In this document: one piece after another, positions 1 through 6,049 of the stretch
Layout: the number at the start of each line of letters is the position of its first letter
Position numbering within the stretch: position 1 is the first letter of the stretch
DNA from: Acetobacteraceae bacterium
GTDB taxonomy: Bacteria; Pseudomonadota; Alphaproteobacteria; Acetobacterales; Acetobacteraceae
Reading direction: 5' to 3'
DNA: 10,499 bases
Assembly (NCBI GenBank): GCA_019237355.1
Contig: JAFAHH010000365.1
Span: 1-10,499 of the forward strand
The notes under the pieces: generated by a model
What the model was told of the DNA's origin: nothing
The model's input: the letters and a program-made list of their open reading frames with translations, nothing else
The model's database searches: none
Translations under genes and position numbers: made by a program

Positions 1-14
1 GCAACGAAAGAAGG

Positions 15-180
15 CCAGGGGCTTTGCCCCTGGACCCCAGCAAAGGCAGAGCCTTTGCAATCCAATCACTTAGTGGATGGGGTCTGGGGCCTTTCGGCCC
101 CGTCATGCGAACAGCATGCTCGTCACGCGAGGAGCGTGCTCTTCGCACGACGCATGACGGGTCCAGGGCAGAGCCCCGGC
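15..180. repeat. Composite palindromic intergenic element
   Basis: The element is bounded by near-identical inverted copies of a GGGGC-T-YTGCCCC-TGGACCC motif, at about 15-37 and, on the other strand, 158-180. Inside are further perfect stems: an 8-bp stem at 15-22/26-33, an 8-bp stem at 40-47/51-58 (GCAAAGGC, loop AGA), a GGGGCC/GGCCCC hairpin at 86-101, and a 10-bp stem CCGTCATGCG at 100-109 pairing with 151-160. No protein can be supported here; the short open frames arise from the GC-rich palindromes. I recall similar sequence in Acetobacteraceae intergenic regions. It could be a MITE-like or REP/BIME-like element. Confidence 0.65.
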
Positions 181-223
181 CTTCCTTTTTCAGCAGACTG
201 CTAAACCCGAAACTCGGAGCATG

Positions 224-236
224 AGGGCTTCGCCCT
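224..236. repeat. Short hairpin downstream of zur
   Basis: AGGGC and GCCCT pair around a 3-nt loop. It lies 56 bases beyond the zur stop, on the same side as the palindromic element. No T-run follows on the minus strand, so a terminator role is doubtful. Confidence 0.4.
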
Positions 237-291
237 GACGCCAACATGATTAGTATAGTGCGCAGATGCGCGGCCAGGCCGGCGCAAAAAT

Positions 292-753
292 TCAGGACCG
301 AGGCGAGCAGGCGGCGCACGTGCCTTCAACCTCGACCACGGCATAGCCGGCATGAAAGCCTTGGCGCTCGGCAGCGTGCCGAAGCGCCCTCGATACGCCG
401 CGATCCCCGATTTCGGCCACGGCGCCGCATTTCCGACAAATCAGGAACTGCACCGCATGCTGGTGAAACCCGGCTTCGGCACAGGGGATAAACGCATTCA
501 GACGCTCGATCTTATGAACCAGTCCTTGCTGCATCAGGAAATCAAGCGCCCGATAAATCGTGGGCGGCAAAGCACTTTGGCGCGTTTGCTTCAATCGGTC
601 CAGCAGCTGATACGCTGTCAGCGGGCCACCAGCCTCGAGGACCAGCCTCAGAACAGACCGGCGAAGCTCGGTGAGCTGCGCACCCTTTCGGGAGCAAGCC
701 TCCGCTGCTGCATCGAGTCGTTCCTTAAGAAGCCGGGGGGGTTTTGACGGCAT
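292..753 (-). CDS. zur: Fur-family transcriptional regulator, probably Zur
   Basis: A 153-residue Fur-superfamily protein, the usual length for Zur. The N-terminal half is the winged helix, with the recognition-helix segment PPTIYRALDFL at about residues 63-73. The C-terminal half carries the metal and dimer region: C91, then H97/H99 in the GFHQHA stretch, C106-x2-C109 (ICRKCG), and C146-x2-C149 near the C-terminus. The two CxxC pairs form the structural zinc site in this family. The FICxxCG and GTCAAC pattern near the ends resembles Zur more than Fur, PerR or Irr. Zur normally represses zinc uptake genes when zinc is sufficient. No znu-type target is present here, and no convincing Zur box was found upstream of its start. 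The neighbouring smtBA pair supports a zinc role. The Fur-family call is near certain; the zinc specificity is inferred. Confidence 0.87.
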   Translation of the reverse strand: MPSKPPRLLKERLDAAAEACSRKGAQLTELRRSVLRLVLEAGGPLTAYQLLDRLKQTRQSALPPTIYRALDFLMQQGLVHKIERLNAFIPCAEAGFHQHAVQFLICRKCGAVAEIGDRGVSRALRHAAERQGFHAGYAVVEVEGTCAACSPRS

Positions 754-1316
754 GGTCAGTATTGGCCTTTATACCAAGTCCCGACTAATGACCCAGATGT
801 GAACCGCTCGGGGCCGGATGTCGGCTGGAATAAAAATGACAGCCGAAGACGGCTGGAAAACGCCCTCAGGTTTCTCAAGTCTCACCTGTCCCGGAAAAGC
901 GTGAGGCCAGAGGGTAAGGGCGGGATTGGAGAGCTGCACCTTGCAGCTTGCCTCGGCGGCTCGATGGCGGAGACCGAGCCGCCCCCTATACTGGCGTTGT
1001 GCGCGGACACGATGCGAAGCCGAACCGGCGAATGGCAGACGTGTTCTCCGCGATCGGGCACAGCGGGCGAACGAAAATATCTCCTTTTACGCTATGGCGC
1101 CCATGAAATCCGCCGCCATAACTTGCTAGTCCGTGCGGCGGAGCACGTGCTGGCATCGTGATCGAGGCAGAGGAGCGAAAACATGGCTCGTCCCGCGAGA
1201 CTCTCAGCCAACGCCACCGCTTCGCGCTCGATCACCCGGCGGCGAGCTGACCGGCATTTTCGGCGCCTGCCACGCCGATGGGCGCGGCAGGCGGCCCGTC
1301 GCTGACCGTCGGCGAC
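754..1316. other. Gap between zur and smtA with no supported gene
   Basis: Both strands were read and no recognisable protein family appears; the open frames look like GC-rich chance frames. The gap holds the minus-strand terminator at 829-855. It also has a TATGGCG/CGCCATA inverted repeat (1093-1099 and 1114-1120) and a 10-nt palindrome AGCACGTGCT (1142-1151). A TATAAA at about 774, upstream of zur, could be a -10 box, but no good -35 accompanies it. The sequence may be a decayed gene. Confidence 0.5.
829..855 (-). terminator. Rho-independent terminator between smtBA and zur
   Basis: Read on the minus strand, CAGCCG, a TCTT loop and CGGCTG form a 6-bp GC stem (840-855), followed by TCATTTTTATT. 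It lies downstream of smtA and 76 bases upstream of the zur start, so it would end the smtBA transcript. A second copy of one arm (TCGGCTG on the plus strand, 821-827) can pair with 840-846 instead, giving a mutually exclusive fold. An attenuator is possible but unproven. Confidence 0.55.
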
Positions 1317-1487
1317 TTAGCCGTGGCACATGCAGCCGACGTGCTGGCAGCCGGCGCCGCTCTTGTGGTGATCGGCGCAGGCATCGCTACAATAGATGTG
1401 GCCATCCCGCTCGATGCCTTCCTTCACCTCGATAACGCACACGCAGTCACTGCACGCGCACTTCACCCGTTCCACCGTTACGGCCAT
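1317..1487 (-). CDS. smtA: SmtA-type bacterial metallothionein (56 aa)
   Basis: A small cysteine-rich zinc-binding protein of 56 residues, the family's typical size. It has nine cysteines at 10, 12, 15, 17, 33, 37, 47, 52 and 54. The pattern is KCACxxCxCV near the N-terminus, then IxxxGHIYCSDACADHH, and GCQHVGCMCHG at the end. This is the arrangement of cyanobacterial SmtA and pseudomonad BmtA, in which the cysteines and one or two histidines (candidates H41 and H49) hold a four-zinc cluster in a zinc-finger-like fold. The ATG lies 10 nt inside the end of smtB in another frame, with GAGG about 4 nt upstream, implying translational coupling. The likely role is cytoplasmic binding of excess zinc or cadmium. 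The family call is firm from the cysteine pattern; metal preference is inferred. Confidence 0.93.
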   Translation of the reverse strand: MAVTVERVKCACSDCVCVIEVKEGIERDGHIYCSDACADHHKSGAGCQHVGCMCHG

Positions 1488-1816
1488 GACCTCACTCCTG
1501 GTTCGTTGTTGATGTCGTCTTCCGATTCATGGGGCTCGATGAGGTGCTCAATCATGTTGGTCAGCATTTCCCGCACGTGGCAGTCCGGGATGCTGTAAAA
1601 GACCTGCTTACCCCGCTTGCCCGCCTTCAGCAGCCGGGCGGCGCGCAGCAGCCGTAGATGGTGTGAGACGAGCGACTGGCTGAGCGCCAGCCGCGACGTA
1701 ATCTCCCCGACACTCAGCGGCCCTTCGAGGCAGCTCGCCACGATGCCGAGCCGGTTGGGCTCGCCCAACAGCCGGAAGAGTTCGGCCAGCTCAGTCGTTT
1801 GATCGGCGTCGAGCAT
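1478..1816 (-). CDS. smtB: ArsR/SmtB-family zinc-responsive repressor
   Basis: A 112-residue ArsR-family dimeric repressor. It opens with the family hallmark LGEPNRLGIV (about 17-26), followed by a helix-turn-helix (about 34-60) with recognition helix SQSLVSHHLRLLR, then a beta wing KRGKQVFYSI. The alpha-5 helix carries D78-x-H80, H91 and E94. That is the exact spacing of the four inter-subunit zinc ligands of Synechococcus SmtB (D104, H106, H117, E120). The alpha-3N cysteine site of ArsR/CadC types is absent: the equivalent position reads EGPLSVGE, without cysteine. It therefore should sense zinc and release DNA when loaded. It is the first gene of an operon with smtA, overlapping it by 10 nt. 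The start is ATG with AGGGTGA just upstream. A promoter and operator precede it. Confidence 0.92.
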   Translation of the reverse strand: MLDADQTTELAELFRLLGEPNRLGIVASCLEGPLSVGEITSRLALSQSLVSHHLRLLRAARLLKAGKRGKQVFYSIPDCHVREMLTNMIEHLIEPHESEDDINNEPGVRSWP

Positions 1817-1828
1817 TCACCCTACCCG

Positions 1829-1842
1829 TGAACACGTATTCA
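1829..1842. promoter_or_regulatory. SmtB-type operator
   Basis: TGAACA-CG-TATTCA is an imperfect 6-2-6 palindrome extending into ATATG. It has the TGAACA-N2-TATTCA form known from operators of SmtB-type zinc sensors. It lies 13 bases upstream of the smtB start and overlaps the likely -10 to +1 region, as expected for autorepression. Confidence 0.7.
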
Positions 1843-1869
1843 TATGTCACTCGCTCTGCATGCTGTCAA
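1839..1869 (-). promoter_or_regulatory. Promoter of smtBA
   Basis: A perfect -35 TTGACA occupies 1869-1864 on the minus strand. A -10 candidate follows after a 17-19 bp spacer, within CATATGAAT (1846-1838). The -10 overlaps the TGAACA-N2-TATTCA operator, so a bound repressor would block RNA polymerase. The exact -10 register is uncertain. Confidence 0.6.
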
Positions 1870-2054
1870 GTTGCCGCGATCACTTGATCACCTGTCATCG
1901 TGCTGACCGAAACCGCCGCGAATGGGTGGGCAACGGAGGTAACTGTCGTCCCGCAGGCCGATCCGGTTGACTGCAAGTCTGGAGCCAAGCGAAGCTGGTC
2001 AACGTCGATCCGAGCAGCCCGGCTTCGGTCGGAATCCCTCGCTCGCTCAGGAAA

Positions 2055-2506
2055 AATTACAGCATCTATGCTGTCGCGGATCAGCTTGTGTACCGCCCTG
2101 CCGGAGCGAAGGAGGGTGGAATAGGCTTATTTGCACGGGTAATGGGGGCACCGGGCGACCGAAATCTGAGCAATTTTCTTCGCCGATGGGGGGTTACTTA
2201 CCGGGGTGTGATCCCGGGCGCCCGGATGATACGTTCGGCGTGGGCTTGGGTTATGCGCGCATCAGCAGCTCAGCCCGGGCGCTTGAGGTTGATACCGCAT
2301 TGTTTAGCGGCCCGTTTCATCGGGTCCGACAGAATGAGAGTCTGATCGAGGTGACGTATCAATACCAAGCAGCACCTTGGTGGATCGTGCAGCCGGACTT
2401 CGAGTATATTTTAAACCCGGGCGGCGGAATCGCCAATCCCAGCAATCCAGGCAGGAGGGTCGGCGATGCTGCCGTCCTAGGGTTGCGCACTTCCATCACG
2501 TTTTGA
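2055..2506 (+). pseudogene. OprB-family carbohydrate-selective porin, frameshifted C-terminal remnant
   Basis: The reading starts in one frame with NYSIYAVADQLVYRP and GLFARVMGAPGDRN, then RGVIPG. At about 2214-2224 it shifts frame to RPDDTFGVGLGYARIS, then SLIEVTYQYQ, APWWIVQPDFEYILNPGGG and finally LRTSITF with a stop at 2504-2506. These are the consecutive C-terminal blocks of OprB porins, ending in the terminal phenylalanine used in barrel assembly. A second disturbance lies at about 2172-2190, where NFLRRWGVTY replaces the expected NF-ADGGVTY, a local pair of compensating shifts. Only about 150 of the roughly 450 residues of a full porin remain; sequence at 1870-2054 shows no convincing upstream portion. 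Its product would have imported sugars across the outer membrane. Confidence 0.8.
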
Positions 2507-2533
2507 GCGTGAGGGATGGCGGATGACCTGGGT

Positions 2534-2584
2534 CAACCCGGCAACTGCGGCGCTCGGGTGTTCACGCAAAAAACGGCCGGGTTG
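2534..2584. repeat. Inverted repeat in the gap after the porin remnant
   Basis: CAACCCGGC (2534-2542) and GCCGGGTTG (2576-2584) are perfect 9-bp inverted arms separated by 33 bases containing a run of six A. The repeat sits in the convergent gap between the porin remnant and the small exported protein. It might act as a bidirectional terminator, but the T-run falls inside the loop. Otherwise 2507-2672 holds nothing I recognise. Confidence 0.35.
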
Positions 2585-2672
2585 TGGCGAATTGGTGCGT
2601 GCAGAACCCTTCCCTTTCCTGGGATGCATAACACGCCGACCCTCGCCAGAGGGGCCGAGTCCCGAAGCGGGC

Positions 2673-3041
2673 CTATTGTAGAGGCATGTCCAGCCTAAAG
2701 CCGGGTGCGGGCTTGAAATGGCGGCTCTGCTCGGCTTGAACCGTCGAGCCGTTTAGATAGCCGTCCCCTTTGTTGAAGTCGCGGGTCGTTAACAGGTCTG
2801 GGCTGAACCGGGCGCCGTTATCGGTGCTCGCCTGCGGTCCTCGCGCATCTCGATCCGGCACAGGGGCCGCTGTGTACCCCGATTGATCTCCCGAGCCAGT
2901 GCCGGGGGTCCGCGGTGTAGTCTGATCGAATTGGAAACTCGGCGCCTGGTAGGCTGTGCGCCGGGTGGGTGCGGCTGCGACCTGCAGTGTTGCGAACGCA
3001 GTCAAAGCACCAGTTACTGCGATGAGTTTACGGTGGATCAT
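2673..3041 (-). CDS. Small exported protein of unknown function
   Basis: The 122-residue product starts MIHRKLIAVTGAL, followed by a short hydrophobic stretch and VAAA-PT, a good Sec signal peptide with likely cleavage near residue 24. The mature part is about 98 residues, rich in Pro, Gly, Asp, Gln and Thr, without cysteine or membrane segments. Its C-terminal third (RDFNKGDGYLNGSTVQAEQ, then HFKPAPGFRLDMPLQ) looks the most structured. I do not recognise a family. The ATG at 3041 is preferred over an upstream in-frame start at 3161 because it begins the signal peptide and its ATG overlaps the TGA of the Nudix gene (ATGA). GGAGGG lies upstream. The overlap suggests translation coupled to the Nudix gene. 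It probably resides in the periplasm. Confidence 0.72.
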   Translation of the reverse strand: MIHRKLIAVTGALTAFATLQVAAAPTRRTAYQAPSFQFDQTTPRTPGTGSGDQSGYTAAPVPDRDARGPQASTDNGARFSPDLLTTRDFNKGDGYLNGSTVQAEQSRHFKPAPGFRLDMPLQ

Positions 3042-3598
3042 AGGGAGCCCTCCACTCGCATGGATTCCGGATGCGTGAGACCCCGGCGGTCTTCGGCCGG
3101 GTTGGTTGCAGGTGCGCCAAGCGGTCCAGAACCTACCTGGCGCCAGGCCCGCAAAGACCAATGCACGGACGGGAACGCAATCTGCGGCCAGGGGATCTCG
3201 GCCCAGGAGAACAGCCTCACATCCTGGCTCTCAGGTCCTGGCCCGAAGCGCACTGGTCCGGCAAAACGGGCCCGGAAAATCAATTGCACTTGGCCGATGC
3301 GGCTGATACTGAACAGCGCGAGCAGTCCGTCGAGGGCGATCTCTGCCTCGGCTTCTTCGCGGGCTTCGCGCTTGGCTCCTTCCTCGGCGGTTTCTCCTAG
3401 CTCTAAGAAGCCGGCCGGCAAGGTCCAGAAGCCGGCCCGGGGCTGGATTGCCCGGCGGCAAAGGATGACCTGTTCCCCCGCAACCACGACCGAGCCGACC
3501 ACGACTTTCGGATTTTCGTACAGCACATGGCCGCACGCCTGACAGACCAGGCGTTCGCGATTATCGCCATCGGGGATACGGCGCACGAATTGCGGCAT
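3038..3598 (-). CDS. Nudix hydrolase with partial zinc ribbon
   Basis: A 186-residue hydrolase expected to cleave nucleoside diphosphates linked to another moiety, using Mg2+. The Nudix box spans about residues 63-85: G63-x5-E69-x7-R77-E78-x2-E81-E82, with the metal-binding glutamates present. The usual late glycine of the box is E84. The N-terminus carries IPDGDNRERLVCQACGHVLYENPKVVVGS, the zinc-ribbon lead typical of NudC-like and ADP-ribose-type Nudix proteins. However, only one CxxC pair (C19, C22) is present; the first pair of the ribbon is missing. Downstream blocks QVQLIFRARF and SQDVRLFSW-EIPW are family-typical. A roughly 35-residue tail after the fold is unusual. Start ATG at 3598 is the only reasonable one, because a stop codon precedes it in frame. 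The substrate cannot be assigned. Confidence 0.88.
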   Translation of the reverse strand: MPQFVRRIPDGDNRERLVCQACGHVLYENPKVVVGSVVVAGEQVILCRRAIQPRAGFWTLPAGFLELGETAEEGAKREAREEAEAEIALDGLLALFSISRIGQVQLIFRARFAGPVRFGPGPESQDVRLFSWAEIPWPQIAFPSVHWSLRAWRQVGSGPLGAPATNPAEDRRGLTHPESMRVEGSL

Positions 3599-3676
3599 CG
3601 GCCAAAGTTGCGCTTTTTAACCGCTTCGATCAATACCGTGTGAGCAAGATTGTGCGGCTGGTGAGCTGGGCCGGGG

Positions 3677-3913
3677 TCAAACCGAGAGATCTAGCCGTGA
3701 TCCGCGCGGCAGAATCCGCTCTGGGGTGGAATCGGGCAGAGTAGGAGAGGCTTTAGGTGGGGAACTGGCCTGCGAATCGGTCGCCATCCCCGCCTCAGCG
3801 GAGGTGCGTGCTACGTGAATGCCCTCTGGACGCTCGACCGTCGTCTGCGTAACGGAGGCTGAGAAGGCAGCGAGGGAACTAGTAGCCAGCATACGGACGA
3901 TGATGATTCGCAT
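3677..3913 (-). CDS. Possible small exported protein (78 aa), weak
   Basis: An ORF beginning MRIIIVRMLATSSLAAFSAS, which could be a signal peptide, followed by a polar Pro/Ser/Thr-rich mature part with no recognised family. Its leader is AT-rich (3914-3950), consistent with a promoter, but the AAGGA ribosome-site-like motif abuts the ATG with no spacer. It lies 78 bases upstream of the Nudix gene on the same strand and could head that operon. It may be a chance ORF. Confidence 0.35.
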   Translation of the reverse strand: MRIIIVRMLATSSLAAFSASVTQTTVERPEGIHVARTSAEAGMATDSQASSPPKASPTLPDSTPERILPRGSRLDLSV

Positions 3914-4331
3914 TCCTTAATAAACCATAAATGCGCTCATTTGGGAATTGAAATCGTCGCTAGGCTGCGTCAGAGCCTTGGGCGACCTACTCCAACGATC
4001 ATCGGATTGTATTTGGGCCCGACAGACAGCTAAAGCTGCTGGAACCCTCAAGGGCAGCTTGCGGCTGGTTCATTGGATGCTGGCTACAACCTCGTGAACC
4101 TGGCCATGCGGCTGGGGTGCTATGGCGTTTGCCTGCCACCGCTTAAATCGCGAGACCGGCGTGATCCGGGGCAAACGGCCGTTTTGCGCCGGCAGCCTCA
4201 ATCAATCCGGCCTCGATCGCCCGAATGTTTAATTCAGATATCGTAACTTAATCCAAATATCGCGATCTGTACTTGCGTTGAGCGAGTTTGTACTGCAGCT
4301 CTACCCCACGCACAGGCTGAGGAGGAAGAGC
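3914..4331. other. Gap upstream of the glycoside hydrolase
   Basis: No protein family could be recognised on either strand. It contains a perfect 12-nt palindrome AAACGGCCGTTT (4173-4184) and an AT-rich stretch at about 4226-4262. That stretch has two imperfect direct copies of TYCARATATCG (4233-4243 and 4252-4262), 19 bases apart, and probably contains the promoter of the hydrolase gene. A weak AAATG/CATTT hairpin lies at 3929-3942. Confidence 0.45.
4320..4325 (+). promoter_or_regulatory. Strong ribosome binding site deciding the GH26 start
   Basis: AGGAGG lies 6 nt before the ATG at 4332. An in-frame TTG at 4278 would add 18 residues but lacks such a site, so the ATG is preferred. Confidence 0.75.
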
Positions 4332-5897
4332 ATGGGTAGCACGCCATTCCCGCTTGGCGCCTATTTCGGCAATCCTGACAAGAGCGACGCGAATGCGGAG
4401 GCGCAGTGGGAAACTACCTACAATCAGTTCGTGCATACCCTAAGTGGGGGCCGGCCGGCGGTCTATGATAATTTCATAGACAATAGCAACGGCCCTAGTG
4501 GATGGGTTGGCAGCGCCCAATGGTCCGCGCAATCGTTTGCTGCGACCGGCAACAATTATGTCGGGCCGGGCTCGGGAACGACGCCACTCATCGCCGTCCC
4601 GATGGCGCCAGCGAATGCCGACTGGACGCAGAACGACAGTTTCTTCAAGCGGATCATCTCCGGGCAGTACGACTCCCAATACAAGGGGATCGTCGATGCC
4701 TGGGCGAGTGCCGGCTACAAGACGGTACAGTTCCGTCCCGGATGGGAGTTCAACGGCAATTACATGCCCTGGGGTATCGGCAATAATACCGGGAACGCTC
4801 AGGGCGGCCCCAATGCGCCTGCCGACTACGTGGCGGCATTCCAGCACATCGCTAACTTGATCCACCAGCAGGGATCAGCCGACGGCATCGATGCCCAGGT
4901 CGTATGGAATCCGAACGGCCAGAGCTGGTCCATGCCAAATGGGCAGAATACTGCCGACTTCTATCCGGGCAATCAGTATGTCGATATCATCTCACTCGAC
5001 GAGTATAATGGCTTGGCCCCGTTCGACTATACGGACTGGGCGTCAGGCGGCAAAACCCAAGACTCGAACATCCAGAGCTGGGGCGCAAATCCGGCCAATC
5101 GCCAACATTTCTGGTCCTATCCCGACGCTAATCAATACAACCCGAGCGGTACCGGTCAGGGCTGGAGCTTGCTCGATACCATCGCGCTCGCTCAGGCCAA
5201 CGGCAAGCCAATATCGCTTTCCGAGACTGGCGCGGGCCCGAACGAGGCCGGGATTAGCGACGATCCGGCTTTCCCGCAATGGGAGGCTGGCGTGCTACAC
5301 CAAGCCCAGAGCCAGGGCGTGAAGGTGCAGAATGCCGATATCTGGGATTCCGGGCAATTCACCTTCACGGACGGCTCCAAGCCGCAGGAAGCCGCGGCGT
5401 GGGACAAATATTTCGGAGACCCGCCAACCGGAAGCAACTCCGGATCGAGCAATAGCTCCGCAGCTTCGGCCCTGGCAGCCTCGACATCAGACCCGGGTTC
5501 GGCCGCAAACATGTCTCCTGCATCACCGTCCGGAGAGACAGCGGCGGCGCACAATCAGCCCCTACCCGTTACGGACACCGTGGCCATCAACCTGTCGGAA
5601 ATCGCCGAGGGCGGCGACGTGCAATTCATTGCCTCCCTCGATGGGCAACAACTTGGCGCCGCGCAGACGGTTAAAGCCAACCATGCTGCGGGAGATACGG
5701 AAACGTTTACCTTCAGTGGTAATTGGGGCTCTGGCCAGCACGATCTGAAGATCGACCTTGTGGGACAGTCTGGCGCTCCACAAGGCAAGCTTTATGTCGA
5801 TTCAGTAGGCTACGACGCCTGGTCGTACAGCGTCGCGGCTGCTGTCGATCAGCATAAAGGCCATGACTTTACGATTCCCGCTATGCAAGAGAGCTAG
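4332..5897 (+). CDS. GH26-like glycoside hydrolase with C-terminal CBM60-like module
   Basis: A 521-residue enzyme, probably a beta-mannanase or related endo-glycosidase of clan GH-A. The catalytic domain covers about residues 1-360. FRPGWEFNGNYMPWG places the acid/base glutamate at E139, and PISLSETG places the nucleophile at E298; both are at strand ends of a TIM barrel. VVWNPNGQ, YPGNQYVDIISLDEYNG and NADIWDSGQ are further GH26-type blocks. A Ser/Ala-rich linker spans about 366-405. Residues about 412-497 (DTVAINLSE, then FIASLDGQQLG, FTFSGNWGSGQHDLKIDLV, LYVDSVGYDA) form a beta-sandwich like the calcium-dependent xylan-binding CBM60 family. No N-terminal signal peptide is seen with either start, although a polysaccharide-degrading enzyme should be exported. 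Export by a type I or other leaderless route, or use on an envelope polysaccharide, is possible. The substrate is inferred from family only. Confidence 0.82.
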   Translation: MGSTPFPLGAYFGNPDKSDANAEAQWETTYNQFVHTLSGGRPAVYDNFIDNSNGPSGWVGSAQWSAQSFAATGNNYVGPGSGTTPLIAVPMAPANADWTQNDSFFKRIISGQYDSQYKGIVDAWASAGYKTVQFRPGWEFNGNYMPWGIGNNTGNAQGGPNAPADYVAAFQHIANLIHQQGSADGIDAQVVWNPNGQSWSMPNGQNTADFYPGNQYVDIISLDEYNGLAPFDYTDWASGGKTQDSNIQSWGANPANRQHFWSYPDANQYNPSGTGQGWSLLDTIALAQANGKPISLSETGAGPNEAGISDDPAFPQWEAGVLHQAQSQGVKVQNADIWDSGQFTFTDGSKPQEAAAWDKYFGDPPTGSNSGSSNSSAASALAASTSDPGSAANMSPASPSGETAAAHNQPLPVTDTVAINLSEIAEGGDVQFIASLDGQQLGAAQTVKANHAAGDTETFTFSGNWGSGQHDLKIDLVGQSGAPQGKLYVDSVGYDAWSYSVAAAVDQHKGHDFTIPAMQES

Positions 5898-5959
5898 ACC
5901 GCGATCGCTGAGGCGAAATCGACAGCAAGCCTGACTCGCGCTCTGAGAAGCCGAATCCT

Positions 5960-5995
5960 CGAGCATGATGGCTTCACCTGAAGTCATCGTGCTCG
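5960..5995. terminator. 16-bp hairpin in the convergent gap between GH26 and mfd
   Basis: CGAGCATGATGGCTTC pairs along its whole length with GAAGTCATCGTGCTCG around an ACCT loop; two of the 16 pairs are G-T. It may end both converging transcripts, but no T-run follows on either strand. The core resembles the repeat at 10333-10437 (AAGTCATC arms), so it may equally be a dispersed palindromic repeat. Confidence 0.55.
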
Positions 5996-6023
5996 ACGTA
6001 GTGAGTACTCAGGCTGTGATGCC

Positions 6024-6049
6024 AGCGGTTCGATCCCGCCGCAACCGCT
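6024..6049. repeat. Inverted repeat at the end of mfd
   Basis: AGCGGTT (6024-6030) and AACCGCT (6043-6049) form a perfect 7-bp stem with a 12-nt loop, the second arm touching the mfd stop codon. It could help end mfd transcription. The loop side resembles a tRNA T-arm, but no tRNA body is present. Confidence 0.35.

Noticed and set aside
352..747. Plus-strand 131-residue open frame
   Set aside because: It is the antisense of the Fur-family gene and has no recognisable motif.
754..790. Possible Zur box upstream of zur
   Set aside because: Only a weak TTGG/CCAA symmetry around TATAAA is present; it does not resemble known Zur operators.
1278..1598. Plus-strand open frame with a hydrophobic Ala-rich stretch
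   Set aside because: It is the antisense shadow of smtA and the end of smtB; the minus-strand reading matches known families.
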